In this document: positions 7,247 to 16,010 of the stretch, one piece after another
Numbering within the stretch: position 1 is the first letter of the stretch
How the letters are laid out: every line of letters starts with the position of its first letter
NCBI GenBank assembly: GCA_017623685.1
Contig: JAGAOP010000015.1
Span: 1 to 35,933 of the forward strand
DNA: 35,933 nucleotides
From: Spirochaetaceae bacterium
GTDB taxonomy: Bacteria > Spirochaetota > Spirochaetia > Treponematales > Treponemataceae
Direction: 5' to 3'
The notes under the pieces: generated by a model
What the model saw: the letters and a program-made list of their open reading frames with translations, nothing else
The model's database searches: none
Told to the model about the DNA's origin: nothing
Position numbers and translations under genes: made by a program

Positions 7247-8300
7247 TATAACACATAGCTTCTACAACAGGAACAACTCGAGGGCAAAGACATACATCGT
7301 GTCTGCCCTCAATTTCTAGTTCCATATTTTCATATTCACCTTGATTATATTTTACAGTTTGCTGTTTTTTAAAAATACTAGGTACAGGTTTTACTGCCAA
7401 GCGAAATTTAATTATATCTCCATTGGATATTCCACCAAGAATACCTCCACTATGGTTTGTTGAAAAACTGCAATTTTCACCTTGGCTTTGAATTTCATCA
7501 TTCATCTGGCTTCCAAGCATATCAGAACAAGCAAATCCAATTCCAAATTCAATTCCTTTAACAGCTCCAATTGAAAGCATCGCCTTACCTAATTCAGCAT
7601 CTAATTTGTCAAATACAGGTTCCCCTAACCCAGCTGGGATTCCTTGAACACAACATTCAATTATTCCACCACAACTATCACCCTGTTTTCGCAACATTTC
7701 AATGTTTTTTTTCATTGCTTCTGCGGCTTCCATATCAGGGGCTCGCATTAGATTTTTTTCTATTACGCTTAAATCTATGTTAGTACAAGATATTCCAGCA
7801 GCTTTTAAAGTATAGGCTATGGAATTAAAATTTTCACCTAAAACAGAAGTTAAATAAGCTTGTGCGACTGCCCCTGCTGCAACTCTTGCAGCTGTTTCTC
7901 GCCCAGAGGCTCGCCCTCCACCACGAAAATCCCTATGACCATATTTTTTAAAATAAGTGTAATCGCCATGCCCAGGTCTAAAAACATTTCGCAAAGCCTC
8001 ATAATCCTTGGATAATTGGGAAGTATTTCTAATTAATATAGCAATTGGAGTACCTGTTGTTTTTCCTTCAAAAACACCGCTTAATATTTCACATTCATCT
8101 GCTTCTGTTCTTGCAGTAACAGCGGCATTTAATAAACTACCGTGATTTCCAGGTCTTCTACGATTAAGAGCTAATTGGATTTGCTGTTGGTTTAAAAAAA
8201 TTCCAGCTGGACAACCATCAATAATTACACCTAAACCAGGTCCATGACTTTCACCAAATGTAGATACTTTGAACAACGAACCGAAAATACTACCACCCAT
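7185..8300 (-). CDS. aroC: Chorismate synthase
   Basis: Last step of the shikimate pathway: converts 5-enolpyruvylshikimate-3-phosphate to chorismate using reduced FMN. The 371-residue protein matches the family from end to end: MGGSIFGSLFKVSTFGESHG at the start, the RPGHGDYTYFKKYGHRDFRGGGRASGRET signature region (shown here in part), GDSCGG, and GGISNGD with VKPVPSI near the C-terminus. A strong SD (GGAGGGG) precedes the ATG. The final segment FADFLLRQEVQKGVCFPR is read through the 3' end of the convergent deacetylase-like gene. It is monocistronic here, with no other aro genes nearby. The presence of aroC indicates that the organism makes aromatic compounds, unlike the most reduced host-dependent treponemes. 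Confidence 0.97.
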   Translation of the reverse strand: MGGSIFGSLFKVSTFGESHGPGLGVIIDGCPAGIFLNQQQIQLALNRRRPGNHGSLLNAAVTARTEADECEILSGVFEGKTTGTPIAILIRNTSQLSKDYEALRNVFRPGHGDYTYFKKYGHRDFRGGGRASGRETAARVAAGAVAQAYLTSVLGENFNSIAYTLKAAGISCTNIDLSVIEKNLMRAPDMEAAEAMKKNIEMLRKQGDSCGGIIECCVQGIPAGLGEPVFDKLDAELGKAMLSIGAVKGIEFGIGFACSDMLGSQMNDEIQSQGENCSFSTNHSGGILGGISNGDIIKFRLAVKPVPSIFKKQQTVKYNQGEYENMELEIEGRHDVCLCPRVVPVVEAMCYITFADFLLRQEVQKGVCFPR

Positions 8301-8424
8301 TTAGCCCCTCCAAAAAAACTTTATCTTTTTAGATTTTACCATAGGTCGAAATAAAGTTCAATTTTTTACAGAAAAAATATTTTTTTAGGTTCTTTTTTTT
8401 ATAAAATACCCAATAATTAATTAT

Positions 8425-9312
8425 ATGAAAAAGAAAAAATATTTTCATTTATTATTTTTTATTTTAGTTGGTGAATTTTACTTTTTTGGAGGATGTAGCC
8501 ATCAAACAGATTTTTTTTGTAAAACAGAAATTTTAGAATTTAAATTACCTGATTATCCTCATAATACTCATCCTACACTTTTGAATTGGAATATTATTTC
8601 AATAAATAAAGATGGAAAAACAATTTATAAAATTCCAGCCACAGCTGAATCTTTTACCCTTGAATTAAACAAAAATCAACCCACGGCAATTATTTGTCAA
8701 CCTGTATCAAAATTGAATGAATTAAATAATGAAGGCAGTGTTTTTTTTCATCCGGCTGGTTGTGTTTATCCTGCAGAAGAAAAAATAACTTGGCATGGAG
8801 GATTTGTCGCAGAATTATTAGAATCTTTGATTAATGGACAAAACTGCGAAATGGATTCTTGTGGAGAAAAATATATTTCATTATTTAATTGGAAAAAGTT
8901 TTCAAATAATATTCACCAAAGGTATGTAAATGCATTAGAAAAAGGACAAATATTTAGCCCTTGGTGTATAAACAAAGAAAAAATTCTTTTAGCCATATCT
9001 AGTGGTAAATTTAATGTATATTCAATTAAAGAAGAAAAATACTCAACAAAAGAATTTTCAATTCAAAAAATAAACGACAAAGAAATGAATTTTGACGAGT
9101 CTACAAAAATCTATTCAAAATTTCTTCTTCAACCTGTAATAAATTGCAGGATACAAGAAAATAAATTAATTTTTACACTACCCTATACAAATCCCCAAAA
9201 TTCATACACAATAAATCCTGAAAATATCTTTTTGTATAAGAATCAATTAATAAAACTACTTTGGAATAAAAATAATCAAGTAACACTTGCCATAACAGAA
9301 ATTGAGCAGTAA
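8425..9312 (+). CDS. Unrecognised lipoprotein
   Basis: A 295-residue protein I cannot assign to a family. The N-terminus is lysine-rich (MKKKKYF) followed by a hydrophobic stretch and the lipobox FGGC, with Cys at about residue 24, so it is a probable lipoprotein anchored to a membrane. The body is Asn/Lys/Ile-rich, mainly predicted beta, with several Cys (including the pair CEMDSC) and an Asp-poor surface. No repeats or catalytic motifs are apparent. The ATG has no recognisable SD; AATAAT at 8412-8417 could be a -10 giving a leaderless start, but a matching -35 is not visible. It ends 10 bp before the next lipoprotein gene, and the two probably form one operon. Confidence 0.75.
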   Translation: MKKKKYFHLLFFILVGEFYFFGGCSHQTDFFCKTEILEFKLPDYPHNTHPTLLNWNIISINKDGKTIYKIPATAESFTLELNKNQPTAIICQPVSKLNELNNEGSVFFHPAGCVYPAEEKITWHGGFVAELLESLINGQNCEMDSCGEKYISLFNWKKFSNNIHQRYVNALEKGQIFSPWCINKEKILLAISSGKFNVYSIKEEKYSTKEFSIQKINDKEMNFDESTKIYSKFLLQPVINCRIQENKLIFTLPYTNPQNSYTINPENIFLYKNQLIKLLWNKNNQVTLAITEIEQ

Positions 9313-9322
9313 ACTATAACAA

Positions 9323-10468
9323 ATGAACTACAATTTTTTTTCTAAAGCATTAATTTTTCTTGCATCCATAATATTTTTTGTTTCTTGTACTGAAAAACAA
9401 ATTTACACAGAGGAAGAAGTTGAAATAACTGAATTAAAAGCACATAACTGGTATTATTTTACTTCATCAAACTTTTTGCCTATTGATTTACCACAAAATG
9501 CCCCAGATACAGCCATAAAACCTTGGACTGAATCTATTAGAATTACCGCAGCTGGAAATCAAAAAAATGTATCCTGTGCTTTAGTGAATAGACTTGGCAT
9601 ATTAGATTTTTCTTCTGGAAAACCTGTATTAATTCAAGATAAGCATATTTTTTCAGAAGTGACTGCTGATACCCTACTTTTTACAGAAGAATATCCTGTA
9701 TTTCATTTATACCGAAACTCTTTTTTTAATCACAAAGCAAATACTAAAACTGAAAAAAGACCATTGATAATAGCATATGATTTTAAAAATAAGATTTGTA
9801 TTCCCTTGCTAACCTATAATGACTTCGAAATTTCCGCTGAATCTGAAATAACAAATATTTTACCAAAAGATGGATCTTGGTTACTTGTAATTAAGTCTGT
9901 TGATTCAGATAAAACAAATTTTCAATATTTACAATTTTCCACCCCAAACGCAGATGGTAATATTCCTATTTCACAAGCTGTAGAATTAACTAAAACAGAA
10001 ATATCTGCAGATACTTTTAGACAAGCGCAAAGACCTCTTTCCTTTCAAGAAGCACCAGAAAAACTAAAAGAATTATTTGCAGCAATTAATACTCCCTTTG
10101 AATTTTACCTGGCTTGTAGAATAGATGGAAATCTTGCTTCTATTTTGTATGATAATACTTTACAGAAATCCCCTATCGGAGGTTATACTTCCCAAGGATA
10201 TGCTATTGTAAAAGATACTGGAGCTATAGCAATTTTCTCTGACGGAACCACATATATTTCAAATACTCTTTTAAAACAAGACCCTACAAGTTCCGGAATT
10301 ACAGTTTTTAGGTTACCGAAACTTCCAGGTGGATTTATCTATGGAGAATTTTCAATTTGTGGCGAAAAATTATATGTAGCCTGGGAAGAATCTGAATTTT
10401 ATAAAACAGGTAGAAGTGGTTTTATAGAAATCAATCTATCTATGATAAATAATTCAATAAACTTCTAA
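9323..10468 (+). CDS. Unrecognised lipoprotein
   Basis: A 381-residue probable lipoprotein of unknown function. Signal sequence MNYNFFSKALIFLASIIFFVSC ends in the lipobox FVSC with Cys at residue 22 (quoted here only to show hydrophobic core and lipobox). The mature part is mostly beta with several 'G..AIFSDGTTYIS' and 'GFIYGEFSICGEKLYVAWEE' type strands that resemble propeller blades. I see no catalytic motif. It follows the other lipoprotein by 10 bp and has no strong SD, so translation may depend on the upstream gene. Together they look like a surface or periplasmic lipoprotein pair. Confidence 0.75.
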   Translation: MNYNFFSKALIFLASIIFFVSCTEKQIYTEEEVEITELKAHNWYYFTSSNFLPIDLPQNAPDTAIKPWTESIRITAAGNQKNVSCALVNRLGILDFSSGKPVLIQDKHIFSEVTADTLLFTEEYPVFHLYRNSFFNHKANTKTEKRPLIIAYDFKNKICIPLLTYNDFEISAESEITNILPKDGSWLLVIKSVDSDKTNFQYLQFSTPNADGNIPISQAVELTKTEISADTFRQAQRPLSFQEAPEKLKELFAAINTPFEFYLACRIDGNLASILYDNTLQKSPIGGYTSQGYAIVKDTGAIAIFSDGTTYISNTLLKQDPTSSGITVFRLPKLPGGFIYGEFSICGEKLYVAWEESEFYKTGRSGFIEINLSMINNSINF

Positions 10469-10502
10469 AAATCAAAAATCTCTAAAACTTTAAAATAAAC
10501 AA

Positions 10503-10531
10503 TTGATTTTAAAATTGCAATATATTATAAT
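10503..10531 (+). promoter_or_regulatory. Promoter of diguanylate cyclase gene
   Basis: TTGATT (10503-10508), 17-bp spacer, perfect TATAAT (10526-10531). The predicted +1 is near 10538, leaving a short leader with the SD AAGGAA at 10543-10548 ahead of the ATG at 10555. Confidence 0.6.
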
Positions 10532-10554
10532 TTCTCAGAGTTTAAGGAATTCCA

Positions 10555-12423
10555 ATGAAAAAGAAAAGAAAATTTTTCGCTATTATTGCCACTTTATCAA
10601 TCATTGTTTTGTTGTTTGTTTTTTTCTCTATGATAGCTTTTTACAGAACAGTACAACAAAGTGAATATGTTTTCCAAGAAGATTTATTAAAAAACTTAAC
10701 TATTCAAAATGCTGCTCTTATAGACATGCGGCTAGATGGATACCTTGATGCTCTTTTTACTTTAGCAGAATTTTTGCGAGATACAACCTTAAATGAAGAG
10801 GATATTAGCAAGAAATTTAGTAAAATTCTTGAACATGAAGAATTTGTGCGAATAGGGGTTATTTCTACAGAGGGAATACTTTGGACAACAGATAAAAACA
10901 ATATAGATACTGTAGATATTTCTGATAGAGCATATTGGCAAAATTTGCTAAATAAAAAACCAATTATTAGCGAAGTTCGAGACTCTAGAATTACTACAGA
11001 ACGGGTATTTTTTGTTGCCGTTCCAATATTAAGTGAATCGCAAAAATTTTTAGGTGCAGTACATGCAGCGGTAAACATAGAAGATTTTCAAAATTACACA
11101 AACGCTCGTATGCCACTAACAGATTATCATAACTACCTTATCGATAAAAAAGGTGAATATATAATCCGTTGCCAAAAACATAATGAAGCATGGAACTACA
11201 ACTCTTTTTTTGATCTACTAAATGATATTTCACAAGGATTTGATACTACCAATTTAATTCAAAAACTAAATACTGACAAAGTTTTTATTGAACACCTAAC
11301 TCTTGAAGGAACTGAATACATCTCTTGTTTTGCTCCCATTTCTATAAATAATTGGCATACTGTAATCACAATTCCTAAAGACCAAATCGATCAACATATT
11401 ATTTCCCTACTTGGAAATAATATTTATACTTTTATAGTTCAAGTTTTGGTTTCCTTGTCTATACTTTGTATAGCAATTATCTATTATGCTCGTAAAGATG
11501 CTGTTCAAGAAAAAGACAGGGAAATTCAAATACGAGAAAAACTATTTTCAGATATTGAAGGTTTTATCCAAGCAGACCTTATCGAAGATCGAATTATATA
11601 TCTATCAGATAGCCTTAGGATTGAAAATAAAAAAATAAAATCTTATACAGAAATGATGAAATTCTATGTTAACGAACAAATTTCTGCTGATTATCATGCA
11701 AATCTGCTTAATGCTTGTTCAATAGATAATTTAATGGATATTTATACCCGTGGTATTAATAGGATTTCTCAAGAATATCTTGTAAAAGGACCAAAAGAAT
11801 CTTTACTTTGGAATCAATGTGAAATACATATTCAAGAAGATGCAAAATCGGGTCATCCTTGGGTATATTACATTATAAAAAATATAGATGAAAAAAAGCG
11901 ACAAGAACAAACCCTAAAACATAAAGCAGAAATAGATGGACTCACAGGACTTTACAACAGAAGTGCTTGTACTTCCACAATAAATAATCTATTTCATCAA
12001 GAAAAAGAAGATAACACTGATTGTCATGCTTTTATTATTTTGGACTTAGATAATTTCAAAACTTTAAATGATACTCTACTTCATAAAACAGGGGACAAAG
12101 CATTACAAGAAGTTGCAAAAATTTTACAAGGAACCTTTTCAAAAGAAGATTTAATTTGCCGCTTAGGTGGCGATGAATTTGTTGTATTTATCAAAAAAAC
12201 TGATGAGCAGCAAATAAAAAATATCTTGGATGAATTAATCGGCAAATTGACTTTGACATACGAAAAGAATAATAAAGCCGTTAAAATTTCTGCTTCTGCA
12301 GGAGTTGCATTAGCTCCAAAACATGGCACAAACTTTAGCAAACTATATCAATCAGCTGACCAAGCCTTGTATAAAGCTAAAAGAAATGGTAAATCCATGT
12401 ATTGCTTCTATGATGAAAAATAG
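10555..12423 (+). CDS. Membrane diguanylate cyclase with extracytoplasmic dCache-like sensor
   Basis: Predicted to make cyclic di-GMP in response to an external ligand. The 622 residues comprise a first membrane helix (about 8-31), an extracytoplasmic sensor of about 250 residues with Cache features (EGILWTTDKN, DISDRAYWQNLL, VAVPILSE), a second membrane helix (about 285-306), a linker with possible PAS character, and a GGDEF domain from about 462 (DGLTGLYNR) with the active-site RLGGDEF near 535-541. The catalytic motif is intact. The RxxD inhibitory site that normally lies five residues before it reads SKED, so the Arg is lost and product inhibition is probably absent. No EAL or HD-GYP partner is present in the window. 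A good promoter and SD stand in front, so it is transcribed on its own. Confidence 0.93.
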   Translation: MKKKRKFFAIIATLSIIVLLFVFFSMIAFYRTVQQSEYVFQEDLLKNLTIQNAALIDMRLDGYLDALFTLAEFLRDTTLNEEDISKKFSKILEHEEFVRIGVISTEGILWTTDKNNIDTVDISDRAYWQNLLNKKPIISEVRDSRITTERVFFVAVPILSESQKFLGAVHAAVNIEDFQNYTNARMPLTDYHNYLIDKKGEYIIRCQKHNEAWNYNSFFDLLNDISQGFDTTNLIQKLNTDKVFIEHLTLEGTEYISCFAPISINNWHTVITIPKDQIDQHIISLLGNNIYTFIVQVLVSLSILCIAIIYYARKDAVQEKDREIQIREKLFSDIEGFIQADLIEDRIIYLSDSLRIENKKIKSYTEMMKFYVNEQISADYHANLLNACSIDNLMDIYTRGINRISQEYLVKGPKESLLWNQCEIHIQEDAKSGHPWVYYIIKNIDEKKRQEQTLKHKAEIDGLTGLYNRSACTSTINNLFHQEKEDNTDCHAFIILDLDNFKTLNDTLLHKTGDKALQEVAKILQGTFSKEDLICRLGGDEFVVFIKKTDEQQIKNILDELIGKLTLTYEKNNKAVKISASAGVALAPKHGTNFSKLYQSADQALYKAKRNGKSMYCFYDEK

Positions 12424-12516
12424 ATATTCAAAATGAAGTATTTACAGGATTTTATTTTTGAATTATTATTTAATTCTGCAATAATTTTTTATTAGAAGAA
12501 AATATAAAACACAGAT

Positions 12517-13485
12517 ATGTTAAAACAAATACAAGGAACAGTGCTTAGAGGCAGTAATAATATTTTCGAGGTCGAATGTCAAGACGGAATTATTAGACAT
12601 TGTTCAATAAAAGGCAAAATACTAAAAGATGCAACAGGTTACTACAACCCTTTAGCTCCTGGGGACAATGTAGAAATACAAATAGATCAACTTGATCAAG
12701 ATGTAGGTCAAATTCTTTCAATTATTCCACGAAAAAATGCCTTTGTTCGATGGAACGTAAAAGGGAGGGCACCGCAATTACTAGCTGCAAACCTTGATTA
12801 TCTTTTAATTGTTACAACACCCCAAGAGCCACCCTTTCGTCCCAGATTCATAGACAGAGCCTTAGCACAAGCCGAATATGCTGGAATTACTCCAATTATA
12901 GTTTGCAATAAATATGACTTAGAAAGCGACGCAGATATTGATTTTCGCTTAACAGATTGGGAAGATATTGGCTACACTGTCCTTCGGATTTCGGCAAAAA
13001 CAGGAGAAGGAATTCCTCAGTTAGCTTCAATTTTGGAAGGAAAACTAAGTGCCTTGGTGGGCCAATCTGGAGTTGGAAAATCTAGCTTAATCAATGTTTT
13101 AGATTCTAGTTGCGTATTAAAAACAGGTAGCCTATCTGAAAAATACGGAAGAGGAACCCATACAACTACCAAAGGAACACTTTTACGGATTACCCTAAAT
13201 GAATCTTTATTAGGTGGAAGAAAGAATGCCTGCGCTTCAATAATAGACACCCCTGGAGTACGTCGCTTTGTTTTACACGATATTGCATCTTGTGATTTAG
13301 CACTGTATTTTAAAGAAATGCAACCTCTAATCGGAAAATGTTCCTTTGGAATGTCTTGCACCCACAGAGTTGAACCAGGATGCAAAATTTTAGAAGCAGT
13401 CTATTCAGGAATTATTAGCGAAGAAAGATTAGATAGTTGGGAAAGAATTTCAAAAGAAATTGATAGCGGAAGTTGGGAAGATTGA
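12517..13485 (+). CDS. rsgA: Ribosome small-subunit-dependent GTPase A
   Basis: GTPase that checks late maturation of the 30S subunit. The 322 residues show an N-terminal OB-fold and a circularly permuted GTPase: G4 (CNKYDLES) and G5 (SAKTGEG) come before G1 (GQSGVGKSS), the TTKGTL switch region and G3 (DTPGVRRF). The C-terminal zinc-binding part has C-x-FGMSC-TH-x(5)-GC, the usual Cys-Cys-His-Cys set. Length is normal. The start is followed by typical sequence MLKQIQGTV but lacks a clear SD. Its TGA lies 2 bp before the mutS2 ATG, so the two are co-transcribed. Confidence 0.96.
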   Translation: MLKQIQGTVLRGSNNIFEVECQDGIIRHCSIKGKILKDATGYYNPLAPGDNVEIQIDQLDQDVGQILSIIPRKNAFVRWNVKGRAPQLLAANLDYLLIVTTPQEPPFRPRFIDRALAQAEYAGITPIIVCNKYDLESDADIDFRLTDWEDIGYTVLRISAKTGEGIPQLASILEGKLSALVGQSGVGKSSLINVLDSSCVLKTGSLSEKYGRGTHTTTKGTLLRITLNESLLGGRKNACASIIDTPGVRRFVLHDIASCDLALYFKEMQPLIGKCSFGMSCTHRVEPGCKILEAVYSGIISEERLDSWERISKEIDSGSWED

Positions 13486-13487
13486 AA

Positions 13488-16010
13488 ATGGCTTTTCACG
13501 AAAAAACGCTACAAGATTTAGATTATTACAGAATTCAAAATCGAATAGCAGGATTTTGCGTAAGTCAAGAAGGCTTTCAATTAATCAAATCTAGAAAGCC
13601 TACAAATAATATTTTAGAAATAGATTTATTAAAAGAACAAGCAAAAGAATGTTCTCTTTTTTTATCTACATCCTTAACTAATGGTATTTCAGGTTGGGAA
13701 CCTATTTCCCCTATTTTAGATATTTTAAAAGTTTCAGGAGCAGCCTTAGATTTATCTTCATTAAATACTTTGGGGAATTTTGTTTTAATAGCTACAAAAA
13801 CTTCAACCCAAATTCAAAGTGCAGCAAAAAAAATTTCCCTACCCCAGCTAAATTTGTTATGCCAAAATATTCCGGAATTATCTATAATTTCAAACATTAT
13901 TTACAAAGTAATAGATAAATCAGGGCAACTATTAGATTTACCCCAACTACGAGAAATAAAAAACTCAATCGCAAAACTAAAACGAGAGCTAGAAACAAAG
14001 ATTCATAGCTATATTACAAATCCTCAGTACAAAGATGTATTACAATCAGATTTGCCCGTTCTTAGAACAGACAGACAAGTTCTTGCAGTAAAGGCAAACA
14101 GCCGAGGAAAAATAAAAGGAATTATTCACGAAGTATCCCAAACTGGGCAAACTCTTTATATTGAACCAGAAGATGTGGTTCGAAAAAATAACGATATTGT
14201 CCAAGAAGAATTTAAGTTGCAAGCTGAAATAAAAAAAATTCTAAAAGCAACCACTGAACAATTAGCTCCCTTTTATGATGATATAGAGCAAGCAAGAGTT
14301 AATATGGTTCACCTTGATACTTGCTTTGCATCAGCAAAATGGGGATTGGAAACAAAAGGAATATATGCTGCAACTTGTACAGAAAATCAATCTCCCATGT
14401 TGTTACAAGCACGACATCCTTTACTCGAAGAAAAAGCTGTTCCTATAGATGTTGTTTTTCCAGATAATTGTCATGTAATAATAATCACAGGTCCTAACAC
14501 TGGAGGAAAAACTGTTACCCTAAAAACCTTAGCTTTATTTACAATGTTGAACCAAAGTGGATTCCCAATTCCAGCTGCAGAAGGAACAAGGTTACCAATC
14601 TGTTCTGATGTGTTTGCAGATATTGGAGATTCTCAATCTTTGGATCAATCCCTTTCAACTTTTTCTGGTCACATGAAAAATATTGCAGAAGCAGTAATTA
14701 GAGCAGATAAAAATAGCCTAGTTCTTTTAGATGAGTTAGGAAGTGGCACAGATCCCCAAGAAGGTAGTTCCATAGCCATGGCTGTTTTAGACCAACTAAT
14801 CGAAAAAGGTTCCTGGGTTATTGTAACAACCCACCATAGTTTATTGAAAAATTACGGTTTTACAAACCCATCTTGCATAAACGCTTCTGCAGAGTTTGAC
14901 GAAGATAGCTTAGCACCTACTTATAGAATTAGAACAGGTCTTCCTGGAGAAAGTCATGCTATGGATATCGCTCTTAGAAGTGGTTTACCTGAAAATATTA
15001 TTAATAAAGCCATAGGATATCTTGAAGGTGACCAGGCAGATGTTTCTGCTATGATTCGAGGACTTTCATTAAAACATGAAACCTTAGATGAATTACAAAA
15101 AGAATTTAATAATAAACTCTTAGAGCTTAACAATAAGAAAAATAAACTTGATCAAAGAGAAGTTGAATTACGTCAAAAAGAATTGGAACTTACAAAAACA
15201 GATAATAGAGAATCAAAAAAATTCTTAGTTGAAAGTAGAAAAAAGCTAGAAAACCTAGTTCGTGAACTAAGAGAAGGTGAAATTACTCAGCAAAAAACCA
15301 AAGCCGTAAAACAATTTATTTTTGATTTAAACGAAGCAATTTCCTTAGAAGAAAAAAAAATTGAATCTAAAGAAGAAGAAATAGAATTAGAAAAAGAAGA
15401 AATTCAAAAAACAATTTCTATAGAAAAGAAAAAACTACTTAACGAAAGCAAGAAAAAAAAGCTAAAAAACAAAGATGCCTTTGCAGCCATTGCTACTAAA
15501 GAATCAAATATTACCAGTAACCTTATGAATAAAAAGTTACCTTTTTGTGTTGGTGCAGAAGTTAAAATCAAAGCAACAAATGCAGAAGGTCAACTTATTC
15601 GACAAAGTGGTAAACAGACTTGGTTAGTACAAATTGGCAGCATGAAAATCACAATGAAAGAAAAAGATATGATTGTAACAAAGGATACTAATTCAATAAA
15701 GAATACAACCTCTGTACCAGTAACAATTATTTCTAGCCAAGATAAAACCGATTTAGAAACAGAAATGCCCAAAATGGAACTTCGCTTAATGGGGCTACGC
15801 TACGAAGAAGCCATAAAAGCCTTAGAAAAGCAATTAGATTTAGCAAGTATTCACGGGTTACAAAATTTTTCTGTAATACACGGAAAAGGTCATGGAATTT
15901 TACAATCTGCTGTTTGGGATTACCTTTCTAACAATCCAATAATTAAAGAATTTCATTTTGCTCCACCAGAAGAGGGTGGCACAGGAAAAACTTACGTTCA
16001 GTTAATATAA
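13488..16010 (+). CDS. mutS2: MutS2 family ATPase/endonuclease with Smr domain
   Basis: MutS2 proteins act on branched or recombining DNA and, in some bacteria, rescue collided ribosomes. I place the start at ATG 13488 (840 residues): GGGAAG lies 7 nt upstream, and MAFHEKTLQDLDYYRI is the usual family beginning; an in-frame TTG at 13473 inside rsgA is less likely. Features are the core helices, Walker A (GPNTGGKT, about 335), Walker B (LVLLDELGSGTDP, about 413), a long Lys/Glu-rich coiled coil (about 530-680) and a C-terminal Smr domain from about 765 with LRLMGLRYEEA and HGKGHGIL. The N-terminal mismatch-recognition domains of MutS are absent, as in the family. Length is slightly above usual because of the coiled coil. 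The last 13 bp overlap the convergent M16 peptidase gene. Confidence 0.95.
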   Translation: MAFHEKTLQDLDYYRIQNRIAGFCVSQEGFQLIKSRKPTNNILEIDLLKEQAKECSLFLSTSLTNGISGWEPISPILDILKVSGAALDLSSLNTLGNFVLIATKTSTQIQSAAKKISLPQLNLLCQNIPELSIISNIIYKVIDKSGQLLDLPQLREIKNSIAKLKRELETKIHSYITNPQYKDVLQSDLPVLRTDRQVLAVKANSRGKIKGIIHEVSQTGQTLYIEPEDVVRKNNDIVQEEFKLQAEIKKILKATTEQLAPFYDDIEQARVNMVHLDTCFASAKWGLETKGIYAATCTENQSPMLLQARHPLLEEKAVPIDVVFPDNCHVIIITGPNTGGKTVTLKTLALFTMLNQSGFPIPAAEGTRLPICSDVFADIGDSQSLDQSLSTFSGHMKNIAEAVIRADKNSLVLLDELGSGTDPQEGSSIAMAVLDQLIEKGSWVIVTTHHSLLKNYGFTNPSCINASAEFDEDSLAPTYRIRTGLPGESHAMDIALRSGLPENIINKAIGYLEGDQADVSAMIRGLSLKHETLDELQKEFNNKLLELNNKKNKLDQREVELRQKELELTKTDNRESKKFLVESRKKLENLVRELREGEITQQKTKAVKQFIFDLNEAISLEEKKIESKEEEIELEKEEIQKTISIEKKKLLNESKKKKLKNKDAFAAIATKESNITSNLMNKKLPFCVGAEVKIKATNAEGQLIRQSGKQTWLVQIGSMKITMKEKDMIVTKDTNSIKNTTSVPVTIISSQDKTDLETEMPKMELRLMGLRYEEAIKALEKQLDLASIHGLQNFSVIHGKGHGILQSAVWDYLSNNPIIKEFHFAPPEEGGTGKTYVQLI

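Noticed and set aside
12424..12516. Regulatory structure or leaderless start ahead of rsgA
   Set aside because: TATAAA at 12503 sits near the right place, but no -35 and spacing inconsistent with the other three cases.
13473..16010. mutS2 start at TTG 13473
   Set aside because: It lies inside rsgA; ATG 13488 has GGGAAG at the right distance and the family-typical N-terminus.
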